64,000 nt of DNA from Paracoccaceae bacterium (GTDB taxonomy: Bacteria > Pseudomonadota > Alphaproteobacteria > Rhodobacterales > Rhodobacteraceae), in assembly GCA_002402045.2 (NCBI GenBank), contig NVUX02000074.1, forward strand, positions 124,001 through 188,000. Direction: 5' to 3'. The translations under genes and the position numbers were made by a program. Positions 17,925-27,375 of this stretch are shown here, piece by piece (positions within the stretch are counted from its first letter, which is position 1; every line of letters begins with the position of its first letter). The notes beneath the pieces were generated by a model. The model was not told the DNA's origin, ran no database searches, and saw nothing but the letters and a program-made list of their open reading frames with translations.

Positions 17925-18569
17925 ATGATTAAATATATCTATGCAGACGCAATGGACGCCTTCCCGAAACTCAAAGAAACTATGTTTAAGGATCGCGCTT
18001 GGCAGTTCAAAGAGCGCCTCGGTTGGGACGTGAAGGTGGACGAAACCGGCTTTGAATCTGATGAATATGACGAGATTAACCCGCTTTACGTGATTTTTGA
18101 GCTACCAGACGGCACCCACGGTGGCTCTATGCGTATTTTGCCAACAACCGGCCAAACCATGGTCAATGACCACTTTTCAGACCTGACTGATGGCGTGCAC
18201 ATTTCTAGCCCGCTGATCTGGGAATGCACTCGGTTTTGCTTGTCGCCAAATGCGGGCAAGCTGGCGGGCAAAGCGGCCTCGGCGCTGATGCTGGCCGGCT
18301 GTGAGCTTGGTGTGCGCTTTGGGCTTGATAGCTCTGTTGGCGTGTTTGATGCCCGCATGGTGCATATTTATCGCCGCATTGGCTGGGCCCCTGAAATTCT
18401 GGGCACATCTGGTGAAGGTAAAAGCGCTGTAAGCGTTGGCCTCTGGGCGATTAACGAGGAATCAAAGCTGCAAATCTGTGCCAAATCAGGCATTGCGCCC
18501 GAAGAAGCCGAAGCATGGTTTGATGCGTCCTTCCCTGTTGATGATGCGTTTGATGCCATGGTGGCGTAA
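17925..18569 (+). CDS. Acyl-homoserine-lactone synthase (LuxI family)
   Basis: Makes an N-acyl-homoserine lactone from S-adenosylmethionine and an acyl carrier. The 214-residue chain shows all the invariant residues of the family: Arg in FKDRAWQF, Phe and Trp in KERLGWDVKVDE, Asp in the DEYD segment, Arg in GGSMRILPTTG, and the Glu and Arg of IWECTRFC. GGAG lies eight bases before the ATG. It follows luxR and precedes a helicase gene separated by a 20-bp palindrome. Acyl-chain length and substitution cannot be deduced from the sequence. Confidence 0.96.
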   Translation: MIKYIYADAMDAFPKLKETMFKDRAWQFKERLGWDVKVDETGFESDEYDEINPLYVIFELPDGTHGGSMRILPTTGQTMVNDHFSDLTDGVHISSPLIWECTRFCLSPNAGKLAGKAASALMLAGCELGVRFGLDSSVGVFDARMVHIYRRIGWAPEILGTSGEGKSAVSVGLWAINEESKLQICAKSGIAPEEAEAWFDASFPVDDAFDAMVA

Positions 18570-18604
18570 AGGCGCTGGTGCAGGGCAATTGATGGCGTTA
18601 TGAT

Positions 18605-18624
18605 TCCGTAGCAATTGCTACGGA
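18605..18624. promoter_or_regulatory. Perfect 20-bp palindrome covering the helicase ribosome-binding site
   Basis: TCCGTAGCAATTGCTACGGA is a perfect, loop-free palindrome lying 35 bases past luxI and six bases before the next start codon. It includes the GGA of the GGAG ribosome site. Its 20-bp length and symmetry equal those of lux boxes, though it lacks the typical ACCTG ends. It may be an operator for the neighbouring LuxR protein or for another dimeric regulator. Confidence 0.5.
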
Positions 18625-18630
18625 GCCGCC

Positions 18631-20148
18631 ATGATATTGTCTGACGATCAGGCCGAAGCCTATGATACCATTGCCGCTGAGCTCTTAAAGGCGGGGGTGG
18701 ATCTGGAACGGGAGCAGCTGACGCTGCCCACGGGGCGGAGCGATTCTGTGTTGGCGGTTTTGGGCAAGGCGGGCTCGGGTAAAACCATGCTTTTGGCCAA
18801 GCTTGTGACGGCGGTTTGTGATCTCGGAATTGACGTTGTCTCCGGCGATTACGAGGGCAAACCGCGGCCAGACAAGCGGACATTGGCGGTGCTGGCCCCC
18901 ACCAACAAAGCGGCCAGCGTGCTGCGGCGGCACGGGGTGCCCGCAACCACGATTCACCGTATAATTTACACCCCGATTTATGATCCGGAATATGAGAAAA
19001 TTGCGGAATGGCTTGAGGGCCGCGCCACGAGGCCCGAGATTGAAGGGCTGACAGACGCGGCGCTGGATCGTGCCGAAGCGTTTTTTAAAATCCATAAATC
19101 TATCCCTGGAGCGCTGGCCACGGCGGGCTTGCGGGGGTCTGATTTTATTACCGGCTGGAAGCGGCGCTCAGACCCATTGGACATTGGCTTTGTGGACGAA
19201 AGCTCGATGCTGGACGATAAGCAGCTGGAAGACCTGAAGGCGCTTTTCCCGACGCTGGTGCTATTTGGGGATCCGGCGCAGCTCGCCCCCGTGGGGCAAT
19301 CTGGCGCGATGTCTTTTGATAAGCTGCCGGAAAAGCGCAAGCTCATTTTGAGCCGTGTGCACCGACAGGCGGCTGATAACCCGATTCTTGATTTGGCCCA
19401 TGCGCTGAGTGACCCTTCGCTGAGTTTTTACGATTTTGAGCAGATGCTCAGCGCGGCGGCGGCCAAGGATGACCGCGTGGTGATGGCGCCGCGGGTAGAC
19501 GCCGACATGATGGCGCGCTCGCCGGTGCTGGTATGGCGCAATGCCACCCGCATTCGGCTGATCGCGGCCTTTCGCGCCGTGCATGATGCGCCTGAAACCG
19601 CGCTGCTCACCGGGGAGCCGCTGATTTGTGATGGCATTGAGCTGCCAGTAAAACATCGCAAAAAACGGATAGACCTTGAAGCGCGCGGGTTGATCAAGGG
19701 CGCGCAGTGCATTTACCTCGGGCCGGGCAAAAAACCGGGCTTTAGCCGGCTTTTTGTGATGGGCGCGGCAGACCCGCTGGTAAATGCCGCCTCGATTATT
19801 CAAATCGAGCTACCGGACGAAGAGGAGCCCATGATTGTGACCGCAGCAAAAATGGGCGCGGCGTTTCTGCATGGCGCGGCCGTAACCACCCATAAGGCGC
19901 AAGGTTCGCAATGGCCTGCGGTGCAGGTGTTTGGGCCAGACCTCCAGATCGCCGCTAAAATGGGGCGGGTGGAGGCCGGTATTCCGCTGTGGAAGCGGCT
20001 GGCTTATGTCGCCATCACCCGCGCTGAAGAGCGGCTATATTGGGTTACGCGCTATGCGTTGGCGCGGCCAAAACAGCCGCTGGGTGTGAGCGACCTTGAT
20101 ATGACCCCCGCAAAGCTGAAACTAACGGCGGAAGATGACGGGGTTTAA
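18631..20148 (+). CDS. RecD-like ATP-dependent DNA helicase (AAA_30 / UvrD_C_2)
   Basis: A superfamily 1 helicase of RecD/TraA type, acting on DNA in the cytosol. Motif I is GKAGSGKTML, motif Ia VLAPTNKAAS, motif II GFVDESSML, motif III LFGDPAQLAPVG, motif IV-like LSRVHRQ, and the C-terminal UvrD_C_2 part has TTHKAQGSQW and AITRAEERLY. At 505 residues it lacks the long N-terminal region of RecD2 and has no nuclease domain, so it is a stand-alone helicase as found in many alphaproteobacteria. GGAG within the upstream palindrome serves as ribosome site. Its role in repair is inferred from the family. Confidence 0.9.
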   Translation: MILSDDQAEAYDTIAAELLKAGVDLEREQLTLPTGRSDSVLAVLGKAGSGKTMLLAKLVTAVCDLGIDVVSGDYEGKPRPDKRTLAVLAPTNKAASVLRRHGVPATTIHRIIYTPIYDPEYEKIAEWLEGRATRPEIEGLTDAALDRAEAFFKIHKSIPGALATAGLRGSDFITGWKRRSDPLDIGFVDESSMLDDKQLEDLKALFPTLVLFGDPAQLAPVGQSGAMSFDKLPEKRKLILSRVHRQAADNPILDLAHALSDPSLSFYDFEQMLSAAAAKDDRVVMAPRVDADMMARSPVLVWRNATRIRLIAAFRAVHDAPETALLTGEPLICDGIELPVKHRKKRIDLEARGLIKGAQCIYLGPGKKPGFSRLFVMGAADPLVNAASIIQIELPDEEEPMIVTAAKMGAAFLHGAAVTTHKAQGSQWPAVQVFGPDLQIAAKMGRVEAGIPLWKRLAYVAITRAEERLYWVTRYALARPKQPLGVSDLDMTPAKLKLTAEDDGV

Positions 20149-20197
20149 CCCCTATTTTGCCAAAGTGAGGTGCGTGGAGGCCACGCACCTTTGAAGC

Positions 20198-20515
20198 CTA
20201 TGAGCCGCAGAGTGCCAAAGCCGCAGTTGCCTGAGCCTGAGTCGGTTCAAGCCGCGCTTGCAAGTTCGCAAGATTCTGGCGTTCTTTGGCGACATTTACC
20301 GACACCTGAACGTCCTCAAGCTGGGTTCCGTCAGCCGAAACCTGCCGGACGACGGAAAATCCATTTTCAATAGATTGCTCAGAGGCTTGAATGGCACCTT
20401 GTAGCGCATACAATTCAGAATTGGCGTGTGATTCGCATGTGCCACCCAGCGGGGTGGAGCTTGATGAGCACGCCGCCAATAGGGCCGCGGTTCCGAGAAA
20501 TAAAACGATACGCAT
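20198..20515 (-). CDS. Small lipoprotein, function unknown
   Basis: A 105-residue protein with a classic lipoprotein signal: hydrophobic VLFLGTAALLAAC with the lipobox LAAC at residues 13-16, followed by a Ser-rich linker. The mature part is helical and includes a conserved-looking middle (LYALQGAIQASEQSIENGFSV) with two Cys, one near each end. It would be anchored in the outer or inner membrane facing the periplasm. It is convergent with the helicase gene. No homologue with a known function is recognised. Confidence 0.85.
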   Translation of the reverse strand: MRIVLFLGTAALLAACSSSSTPLGGTCESHANSELYALQGAIQASEQSIENGFSVVRQVSADGTQLEDVQVSVNVAKERQNLANLQARLEPTQAQATAALALCGS

Positions 20516-20574
20516 TGGGCGTCTCCTGTACTGGTAAAAAACCTATGTTTACGCTTTATTTACCAATATTCAAG

Positions 20575-21114
20575 TCATGCAGATGACATATAGTTAAAAG
20601 CCTCGGCTTTAAGCGCCTCCATTTGCTTTGTCAGCAGCGTTATTGTGCGGTCATTCCCGAGCTTGCCGCGCGCATCAAATGCCTCAGCCGCGTTGCCGAT
20701 CATCACCTCGGGGGCTTGCAATATGCGCGGATTGAAGGTTGTCATGCAGTGGCGCAAAGAATATTGCGCCCGCACACCGCCGGTGATGCCACTTGAGGCC
20801 GACATGATGGCCACAGGCTTGCCCGCCCAGGCCGCAGGGCGCACCACGCTAATCCAATCCAGCGCGTTTTTCAGCACGCCGGAGAGGTTTTTATTGTATT
20901 CTGGTGTGGCGATGATCACCGCGTCGGCGGCGGCGATTTCGGCATGGAGCTTCAGCACAGCCTCGGGCTTTTCCGCTATATCTTCGTTAAATAGCGGCAG
21001 GTTTAGGTTGGCGAGCGTGTAAACGCTGGGCGCAAATAGCCGTGCGGCCTCGGCCAGCAGCATGGTGTTAAAAGAGTTGGCGCGTAGCGAGCCAGATATG
21101 CCAAGTAGTTTCAT
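20575..21114 (-). CDS. NADPH-dependent FMN reductase (ChrR/azoreductase-like)
   Basis: A flavodoxin-fold NAD(P)H:FMN oxidoreductase of about 179 residues, probably reducing quinones, chromate or azo compounds in the cytosol. The phosphate-binding loop SGSLRANSFNT follows the first strand, and TPEYNKNLSGVLKNALDWIS is the family's flavin-binding segment. The track start (21162) would add 16 residues. The ATG at 21114 is preceded by AGGGGA and starts MKLLGISGS as in relatives. It is divergent from smc across 153 bases. Confidence 0.9.
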   Translation of the reverse strand: MKLLGISGSLRANSFNTMLLAEAARLFAPSVYTLANLNLPLFNEDIAEKPEAVLKLHAEIAAADAVIIATPEYNKNLSGVLKNALDWISVVRPAAWAGKPVAIMSASSGITGGVRAQYSLRHCMTTFNPRILQAPEVMIGNAAEAFDARGKLGNDRTITLLTKQMEALKAEAFNYMSSA

Positions 21115-21267
21115 TTTATTCCCCTTTTGGCAAATGATGAGCCGAATGCCGCTCAAGCGCAACGATATCTTGTGGATAAGGGCTACATTGCTGCAATATT
21201 AAGTAGAATTACTTGACTCTGAGCGCCTCGCGCGGAATCTTGCAGCACTATTGGAGAATCGCGACAG

Positions 21268-24200
21268 GTGCAGTTTAGCAAGCTAAGATTATTGGGGTTT
21301 AAAAGCTTTGTGGACCCGACAGAACTGGTGATCAGGCCGGGGCTGACGGGAGTCGTGGGGCCAAATGGCTGTGGGAAATCCAACTTGCTGGAAGCCTTGC
21401 GCTGGGTGATGGGGGAAAACCGCGCCAGCGCGATGCGCGGCGGTGGGATGGATGATGTGATTTTTGCTGGCGCCGATAGCCGCCCCGCCCGCAATTTTGC
21501 CGAGGTGACGCTGACGCTGGATAACCGCGAGCGGCTGGCGCCAGCAGCGTTTAACACCGAAGACACTTTGGAAATTGTGCGGCGGATCACGCGGGATGCG
21601 GGCTCGGCCTATAAGGTGAATGGCAAGGAGTGCCGCGCGCGCGATGTGCAAATGCTGTTTGCGGATGCCTCAACGGGGGCGCACTCGCCCGCGTTGGTGC
21701 GGCAGGGGCAAATTGCGGAGCTGATTAGCGCCAAACCAAAGGCAAGGCGGCGCGTGCTGGAAGAGGCGGCGGGGATTTCTGGCCTTTATAAGCGGCGGCA
21801 TGAGGCCGAGCTGAAGCTGAACGGTACCGAGAGCAACCTTGTGCGGGTTGAGGATGTGCTGGAGCAGCTGGATAGCCAGCTGCGCACGCTGGAGCGACAG
21901 GCCAAGCAGGCGGCGCGCTATCGGACAATTGCCGATGAGCTGCGGCGCTCCGAGGGGCTTTTGCTCTATCGCCGTTGGCGTGAGGCAGATGTGGAGCGGC
22001 TGGCTTCGGAAAGCGCGCTGGGGGCGGCTCGAAAGGCCGCTGCGGGGGCGCAGGGGCAGGCCTTGGCCGCCGTAAAAACGCGGGAAGCGGCAGAGGGCAA
22101 GGTGCCGCCATTGCGAGAAGAAGAGGCGATTGCGGGGGCGGTTTTGCAGCGGCTTCAAGTGGAGCAGGCGGCGCTGGCGGAGCAGGAAGCGCGGGCGCGG
22201 CAATCGATTGCAGACCTTGAGACACGCATTGTGCAGCTGGAAAAAGATGCCGAGCGGGAAGCCGGGCTAAACAAAGATGCTGGCGAAACGGTTGAGCGGC
22301 TAAACTGGGAGGTCGAGGCGCTGGCAAAGGCGAGCGCGGGGCAAGGCGATAAGCTGTATGAGGCCAAAGACGCCGCCTATGAGGCCGCCCAGAGCTTGCA
22401 AAATGTTGAGGCCGAGGCCGACCAGCTATCTGAAGATGCAGCAAGGCTTGCGGCGCGGCATCAGTCTGCCAAGCGGCGGCTGGACGATGCCACGGGGCTG
22501 GTCGCTAAGCTGGCGGGTGAGATTGCAAAAGCGCAAGCTGCGCAAGTGGAGGTGGCGGCGGCTTTTGGCGCGGCCAAAGCGCAGGTTGCAGAGGTGGAAG
22601 CCTTGCAAACTGCCAGCGCAGCAGAAGCCGAGGCTGCGGACGCGCAACTGCTGGCCGCCGAAGAGCGGCGGGCCGAGGCGCAGCGGATTGAAGGGGATAC
22701 GCGGGTTGCTCTGAGCGAGGCCGATGGCGAGGCCAAGGCGCATGAGGGAGAGCGCGCCGCCTTGCAGCGGTTGATTTTGCGGGACCAGAGCGATGGCGCA
22801 CAGATATTGGATAATGTGCGGGCCGAAAAAGGCTATGAGGCGGCGCTGGGCGCTGCCTTGGCGGATGATTTGAAGGCGCCGGAAGTGGGCATGGACGCGG
22901 CCTCGGGCTGGGTTGAATATGAGGCCATGGCGGATGTGCCTGCCTTGCCCGCCGGAGCCGCGCGTCTGGCATTATATGTGGCTGCACCCGAAGCGCTCGC
23001 GCGGCGGCTGCAAATGGTGGGTATTGTGGCGCGCTCTGAGGGCGCTTTGCTGCAAGGGCAGCTTTTACCGGGGCAGCGGCTGGTTTCGGTTGAGGGGGAT
23101 TTGTGGCGCTGGGATGGCTTTAGGGCCGGCGCTGAGGATGCACCCTCAGAAGCGGCGCTGCGGTTGCAACGGCAGAACCGGTTGGCAGATTTAGAAGACG
23201 CGGCCGCTATTGCGCAGGCGCGGGCTTCGAAAACGCGGGCGGCGCATGCCTCAGCCAAGGCGCTTTTGGAGGCGGCACAGGCAGAGGATCAAGCGGCGCG
23301 TGCGGCGCGGCGGCGCGCAGAAGACGCGGCCACGACCGCGGTGCGGCAGGTTTCAAAAGCACGGGCAGAAGCGGAGTCTTTTGCGGCGCGAGTTGAGAGC
23401 TATGAGCTGGCGGTGAAACGGCGTGAAGAAGATGCAACGGCAGCGCGCATGAGCCTTTCTGAGGCCGAAACAGGGGTGGCTGAATTGGGCGATCTCGAGG
23501 TCGCACGCGAGGCTTTGGAGCGGCATAAGCTTAGCGTGGAAGCGGCGCGGCTCACGATGATGACCAAGCGCTCGATTGCTGACGATCTGCGCCGTGAAGG
23601 CGAAGCGCGGGTGCGGCGCTTACGTGAGATTGAAAAGGAAAAAGGCAACTGGGCGCGGCGGCTTGAGAATGCCGAGCGGCACCTGGAAGAGCTGGCGGCG
23701 CGAATAGAGACCGGCCAGCAAGAGCTGAAGCAGGCCAAAGTGGCGCCTGCGGAGATTGAGGCTCGCCGCTCTGAAATGGCAACGGCATTCGACAAAGCCG
23801 AGGCGCGCCGCAAAACGGCGGCGGACCTACTCGCCAAGGGTGAAGCGGCGCTTCGGGAGGCCGAGGATGGCGAAAGACTGGCGGAGCGCGCGGCCTCTGA
23901 ATCGCGAGAAATGCGGGCGCGCGCGGAAGCGGTGAGCGAGGCCGCGCTGGAACGCGTTGGCATTGCCGCAACGCGTGTGGCTGAAGAAACTGGCGTAGCG
24001 CCGCAAGCACTGCTGGAAACGCTGGAGGCTGATCCTGAGCAGATGCCGGATTCCGAGGTGATCGAAACCGATGTGACGCGGCTTAAGCGGCAGCGGGATG
24101 CACTGGGTGCGGTGAACCTGCGTGCTGAGGAAGATGCCACAGAAGTGCGCGATGAGCTGGAAGCTTTGCGCGCTGAAAAGGTGGACCTTGAGGCGGCGGT

Positions 24201-24726
24201 GGCCAAGCTACGCCACGGTATTGCCAACCTCAATTCCGAGGGGCGAGAGCGGCTTTTGGCGGCATTTGAGACCGTAAACAAGAACTTTGAAATGCTGTTC
24301 AAGCACTTGTTTGGTGGGGGTGCGGCCGAGCTGGTGCTGGTGGAGTCGGACGACCCGCTGGAAGCCGGGCTTGAGATTATGTGCCAGCCGCCGGGCAAAA
24401 AGCTGTCGACGCTGTCGCTGCTTTCCGGCGGCGAGCAAACCTTGACGGCGATGTCGCTTATTTTTGCGGTTTTCCTTGCCAATCCAAGCCCGATTTGTGT
24501 GCTGGATGAGGTGGACGCGCCACTGGACGATGCGAATGTGACCCGCTTTTGTGATTTACTTGACGAGATGACGGCGCAAACCAATACCCGCTTCCTGATC
24601 ATCACGCACCACGCCGTAACCATGAGCCGGATGGAACGGCTTTTTGGGGTGACTATGGGCGAAATGGGTGTGTCGCAACTGGTGTCGGTTGATTTACGGC
24701 AAGCAGAAGAGATTGTTGAAGCCTAG
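21268..24726 (+). CDS. smc: Chromosome segregation ATPase SMC
   Basis: The condensin-type SMC protein that compacts and separates sister chromosomes with ScpA and ScpB. The 1152-residue chain has an N-terminal ATPase head with Walker A GPNGCGKSN. Two long Ala/Glu/Arg-rich coiled coils flank a hinge (about 490-640). The C-terminal head has the signature LSGGEQTLTAMSLIF and Walker B PICVLDEVDAPLDDAN. The start is GTG at 21268, giving the typical MQFSKLRLLGFKSFVDP. The coiled coils explain the very long antisense ORFs listed in the track. It stands as a single gene with no scpAB beside it. Confidence 0.97.
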   Translation: MQFSKLRLLGFKSFVDPTELVIRPGLTGVVGPNGCGKSNLLEALRWVMGENRASAMRGGGMDDVIFAGADSRPARNFAEVTLTLDNRERLAPAAFNTEDTLEIVRRITRDAGSAYKVNGKECRARDVQMLFADASTGAHSPALVRQGQIAELISAKPKARRRVLEEAAGISGLYKRRHEAELKLNGTESNLVRVEDVLEQLDSQLRTLERQAKQAARYRTIADELRRSEGLLLYRRWREADVERLASESALGAARKAAAGAQGQALAAVKTREAAEGKVPPLREEEAIAGAVLQRLQVEQAALAEQEARARQSIADLETRIVQLEKDAEREAGLNKDAGETVERLNWEVEALAKASAGQGDKLYEAKDAAYEAAQSLQNVEAEADQLSEDAARLAARHQSAKRRLDDATGLVAKLAGEIAKAQAAQVEVAAAFGAAKAQVAEVEALQTASAAEAEAADAQLLAAEERRAEAQRIEGDTRVALSEADGEAKAHEGERAALQRLILRDQSDGAQILDNVRAEKGYEAALGAALADDLKAPEVGMDAASGWVEYEAMADVPALPAGAARLALYVAAPEALARRLQMVGIVARSEGALLQGQLLPGQRLVSVEGDLWRWDGFRAGAEDAPSEAALRLQRQNRLADLEDAAAIAQARASKTRAAHASAKALLEAAQAEDQAARAARRRAEDAATTAVRQVSKARAEAESFAARVESYELAVKRREEDATAARMSLSEAETGVAELGDLEVAREALERHKLSVEAARLTMMTKRSIADDLRREGEARVRRLREIEKEKGNWARRLENAERHLEELAARIETGQQELKQAKVAPAEIEARRSEMATAFDKAEARRKTAADLLAKGEAALREAEDGERLAERAASESREMRARAEAVSEAALERVGIAATRVAEETGVAPQALLETLEADPEQMPDSEVIETDVTRLKRQRDALGAVNLRAEEDATEVRDELEALRAEKVDLEAAVAKLRHGIANLNSEGRERLLAAFETVNKNFEMLFKHLFGGGAAELVLVESDDPLEAGLEIMCQPPGKKLSTLSLLSGGEQTLTAMSLIFAVFLANPSPICVLDEVDAPLDDANVTRFCDLLDEMTAQTNTRFLIITHHAVTMSRMERLFGVTMGEMGVSQLVSVDLRQAEEIVEA

Positions 24727-24770
24727 GCTAAGCCTATTGAAATTGCACGTAAAATACATATGTAGATTGC

Positions 24771-25904
24771 ATGAAAAGTGTCAAACTCCCCCCTATGACC
24801 ATTCGCCGCCTCAGCTTCCTACTATCCATAATCGCTATCGGGCTGGCGAGCGTTTCGCTATACATCGGGCCTGACACCACGGCGCTTACGTGTGTGAACC
24901 GTGGAAAATCTTCCGGAATATTATCGGCCTGCACCGCACTGATTGAAAACCCTGATACCGAACCCGATGAGCTTCCGGTGTATTTGTATAAGCGCGCATG
25001 GGCTGCTGGCAGGATGGATGATTTTGAAATGGCGCTGGCGGACATGAACCGAGCGCTCGAGTTGCGGCCCAATACCCCCCTTATTTGGGTATATAGAGCC
25101 TTTATAAACAACGCCAAAGGGGATTTTTTCGCCGCAGACGCAGATTTTGATCAGGCGTTGGCGCTCGCGCCGGAGAACCTGTTTACCATCATGGATCGAG
25201 CCGTTATTTACACGGGCCGCAGGGCCTATGAGGATGCCTTGCGCGACTATGAGCGCGCATCGGAAATTGACCCCGAGAGCAAAAGAGCGGCGATAGGCGT
25301 CATTAACTCTTTGGAAAAGCTGGGCGCGTTTGATCAGGCCATTGAGCGCCGAATAGCCGCTGCCACGCAATGGCCAGAGGATGCTGATTTACTATATAAT
25401 CTCGGCAGTTTACAGTATGGCACACAAGACTATCGGGCAGCGATTTCCAGTTTTGAAGCTGCGGCGCGGCTTGATCCGGACCATGAGCTAAGCCTGTTTC
25501 TTCTTGGGGCGACGAATTTGAGATTGGGGAATATTTCTCTCGGGAAATCTTATATCGAGCAGTTTGCCGCCCAGTTCGCACAGAGCATGGAAACCGATGG
25601 GGGCCTCTATAGGCGGGCTATTGCACTTATCGCCAACGTGACCCAGCTGGCCGGCAATACCGAGTTCTTTTTCCGGGGTGCTAGCTATGCGGTTATAGGC
25701 CAACCGGAGCTTTCACGCGCGGCCTTCCAGCGCTATTTGGAGAGTGGTGGGCGCAATGCGATGCTCATAATGCAGGATCTTTTGGCGCCCTACTATGAGT
25801 GCGCTGGCGCTAATTGCGACGGGCGCATTGATGAGGGCTATGAAGCCGCCCTCAACCGCTATATTGATGCGACAGCCAACGAATTTTTACTCGATAAATA
25901 TTAA
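24771..25904 (+). CDS. Membrane-anchored tetratricopeptide-repeat protein
   Basis: A 377-residue protein with an N-terminal hydrophobic segment (LSFLLSIIAIGLASVSLYI, about 13-33) that acts as signal anchor or signal peptide. TPR units follow from about 60 to 250 (for example YKRAWAAGRMDDFEMALADMNRALEL, DEDALRDYERASEIDPES-like, and LYNLGSLQYGTQDYRAAISSFEAAARLDPDHEL). The C-terminal part has several Cys (YYECAGANC). It probably works in the periplasm as a protein-interaction scaffold; no partner is evident. The start could also be the ATG at 24795 (MTIRRLSF), and neither has a clear ribosome site. Composition is slightly more AT-rich than smc. Confidence 0.85.
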   Translation: MKSVKLPPMTIRRLSFLLSIIAIGLASVSLYIGPDTTALTCVNRGKSSGILSACTALIENPDTEPDELPVYLYKRAWAAGRMDDFEMALADMNRALELRPNTPLIWVYRAFINNAKGDFFAADADFDQALALAPENLFTIMDRAVIYTGRRAYEDALRDYERASEIDPESKRAAIGVINSLEKLGAFDQAIERRIAAATQWPEDADLLYNLGSLQYGTQDYRAAISSFEAAARLDPDHELSLFLLGATNLRLGNISLGKSYIEQFAAQFAQSMETDGGLYRRAIALIANVTQLAGNTEFFFRGASYAVIGQPELSRAAFQRYLESGGRNAMLIMQDLLAPYYECAGANCDGRIDEGYEAALNRYIDATANEFLLDKY

Positions 25905-25909
25905 GCGCT

Positions 25910-26341
25910 TCACATATGGCTTTGCACCCAAGCTTTGATTTGGTCGGCTCTTAGGGCCCCCGATTGGCGGGCGACTTCTTTGCCGTTTTTGAATAGGGCC
26001 ATGGTCGGAATGCCACGAATATTGTGGCGCTGGGAAACCGCGGGAAATTCTTCGGTGTTGATTTTGGCAAAGCGGGCGGCGGTGCCGATTTGGGTGGCGG
26101 CTTTTGAAAACTCAGGCGCCATCATCCGGCAGGGGCCGCACCACGGGGCCCAAAAATCTACCACCAGCGGGAGCTGGTCACGCTTGCTGGCTTTGGCTAG
26201 GGTGGGCGCGTCAATTTCGGTGACTTTGGGCACGTTAAGCGCGTGGCCGCAGGCGGCGCATTTTGGCTTGGCGGAAAGGCGCTCTTCGGGAACACGATTT
26301 ACGGTGCCGCAAGATAGACAGGTAAGGTTTTTGGCAGGCAT
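25910..26341 (-). CDS. trxC: Thioredoxin 2 (zinc-binding N-terminal domain)
   Basis: A cytosolic disulfide reductase of the TrxC type. The short N-terminal zinc finger carries two CxxC pairs (LTCLSCGT and KCAACGHA). The thioredoxin fold (about 40-143) contains the active site WAPWCGPCRMMAPE and the cis-Pro loop RGIPTMALF. At 143 residues it has the usual length. It ends five bases from the convergent TPR gene, so the two stops nearly touch. TrxC proteins are often oxidative-stress induced, but no regulator site was recognised here. Confidence 0.97.
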   Translation of the reverse strand: MPAKNLTCLSCGTVNRVPEERLSAKPKCAACGHALNVPKVTEIDAPTLAKASKRDQLPLVVDFWAPWCGPCRMMAPEFSKAATQIGTAARFAKINTEEFPAVSQRHNIRGIPTMALFKNGKEVARQSGALRADQIKAWVQSHM

Positions 26342-26397
26342 GGTGAGGCTCCTGAAATATTCTAGTTATTGCATATATTGAGCTGGTGGGCGGATTT

Positions 26398-27273
26398 TCA
26401 AGGGGTGGCAGTGACTTGGGCGTCAATAATCTGGCGAATATTGGCGATGGGGAGGTCGGACTCTTCGCCAGCGCGATGGACAAGTACCAAGCGGCGGATT
26501 TCTTGCGGGGCGCAAAATGGCACGATGGTAAGGTGGCGCGCCAATGGGGGCGCAAGGAAACGCTGCGGGACGATAGAAACCCCAAAGCCTTCCCGCACCA
26601 TTTTTTCGATGGCATCCAGGCTATCAACTTCCATAATTTCATTCACGCGAATCCCGCGGGATTGCAGGCGGGCAGACACTTGATGGCCCATCCATGTCAT
26701 GGCTTCAAAGGCAATAAAGGGCTGGGTTGTAAGGAGAGATTCGTCGGAGGCGATGGGCAGGTGTTTGGGGGCGATCACATAAAGCGGCTCGATGACGAGC
26801 TCTTGCACTTGCAGCTCGGGCAGGGCCGATATGGGCGCAGTGAGAATCGCGAAATCCAGATCAAGATTAAGGACTTGCAGCGCGAGGGTGCTCGAAAGCC
26901 CCGATTTAACCTTGATACGAATGCCAGGCTGGCGCTTTTGCAGCTCTCGCAGCACTACCGGCAGCAGGTGCTGGGTTTCGGTGGGCACAATACCAAACGA
27001 AATTTGGTCTCGGTGTTGCAGGCCCTTGCCTATCAGCTTAACGGTGTTCACCATTTTTAGCGCCTTCTGCGCCGCCAGCGCGGTGGCCTTTCCGGTGGGC
27101 GTAAAGGTGGCGGGGCGGGTGGAGCGGTCAAACAGCTTTTGGCCAAATTCCTCTTCCAGCGTGCGAATTTGCAATGAAATGGCTGAATGGCTCAGCGAGA
27201 CCTTGTCGGCAGCGGCGGAAAAGCTATTGTTCTCGTAAATCGCTACGAGGGTTTCGAGCTGTTGGATGTTCAT
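26398..27273 (-). CDS. LysR-type transcriptional regulator of the adjacent catabolic island
   Basis: A LysR-family activator/repressor with an N-terminal winged helix-turn-helix (about 3-62: LETLVAIYENNSFSAAADKVSLSHSAISLQIRTLEEE) and a C-terminal periplasmic-binding-like effector domain (about 90-290). The track begins at 27306; I use the ATG at 27273, which has GAAGGG seven bases upstream and gives the usual MNIQQLETLV start. It is divergent from the CoA-transferase gene over a 102-base spacer, the standard geometry for a LysR regulator and its target operon. The effector is unknown but is likely the imported substrate or its CoA ester. Confidence 0.93.
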   Translation of the reverse strand: MNIQQLETLVAIYENNSFSAAADKVSLSHSAISLQIRTLEEEFGQKLFDRSTRPATFTPTGKATALAAQKALKMVNTVKLIGKGLQHRDQISFGIVPTETQHLLPVVLRELQKRQPGIRIKVKSGLSSTLALQVLNLDLDFAILTAPISALPELQVQELVIEPLYVIAPKHLPIASDESLLTTQPFIAFEAMTWMGHQVSARLQSRGIRVNEIMEVDSLDAIEKMVREGFGVSIVPQRFLAPPLARHLTIVPFCAPQEIRRLVLVHRAGEESDLPIANIRQIIDAQVTATP

Positions 27274-27375
27274 AGATAGACCCTTCTTTGTAAGAATTGC
27301 TAACACTAAAGACAGAATATGTCACTTTTATTATGAAATACTGGCGCTATGCTGGGCAAGGAAATGGAATCAATA

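Noticed and set aside
20149-20373. Plus-strand ORF 20170-20373
   Set aside because: Antisense to a lipoprotein gene with a clear signal peptide and lipobox; no motif in its own translation.
23400-24623. 407-residue minus-strand ORF inside smc
   Set aside because: Serine/arginine-rich translation caused by the Ala/Glu coiled-coil codons of smc; the smc frame has all required motifs.
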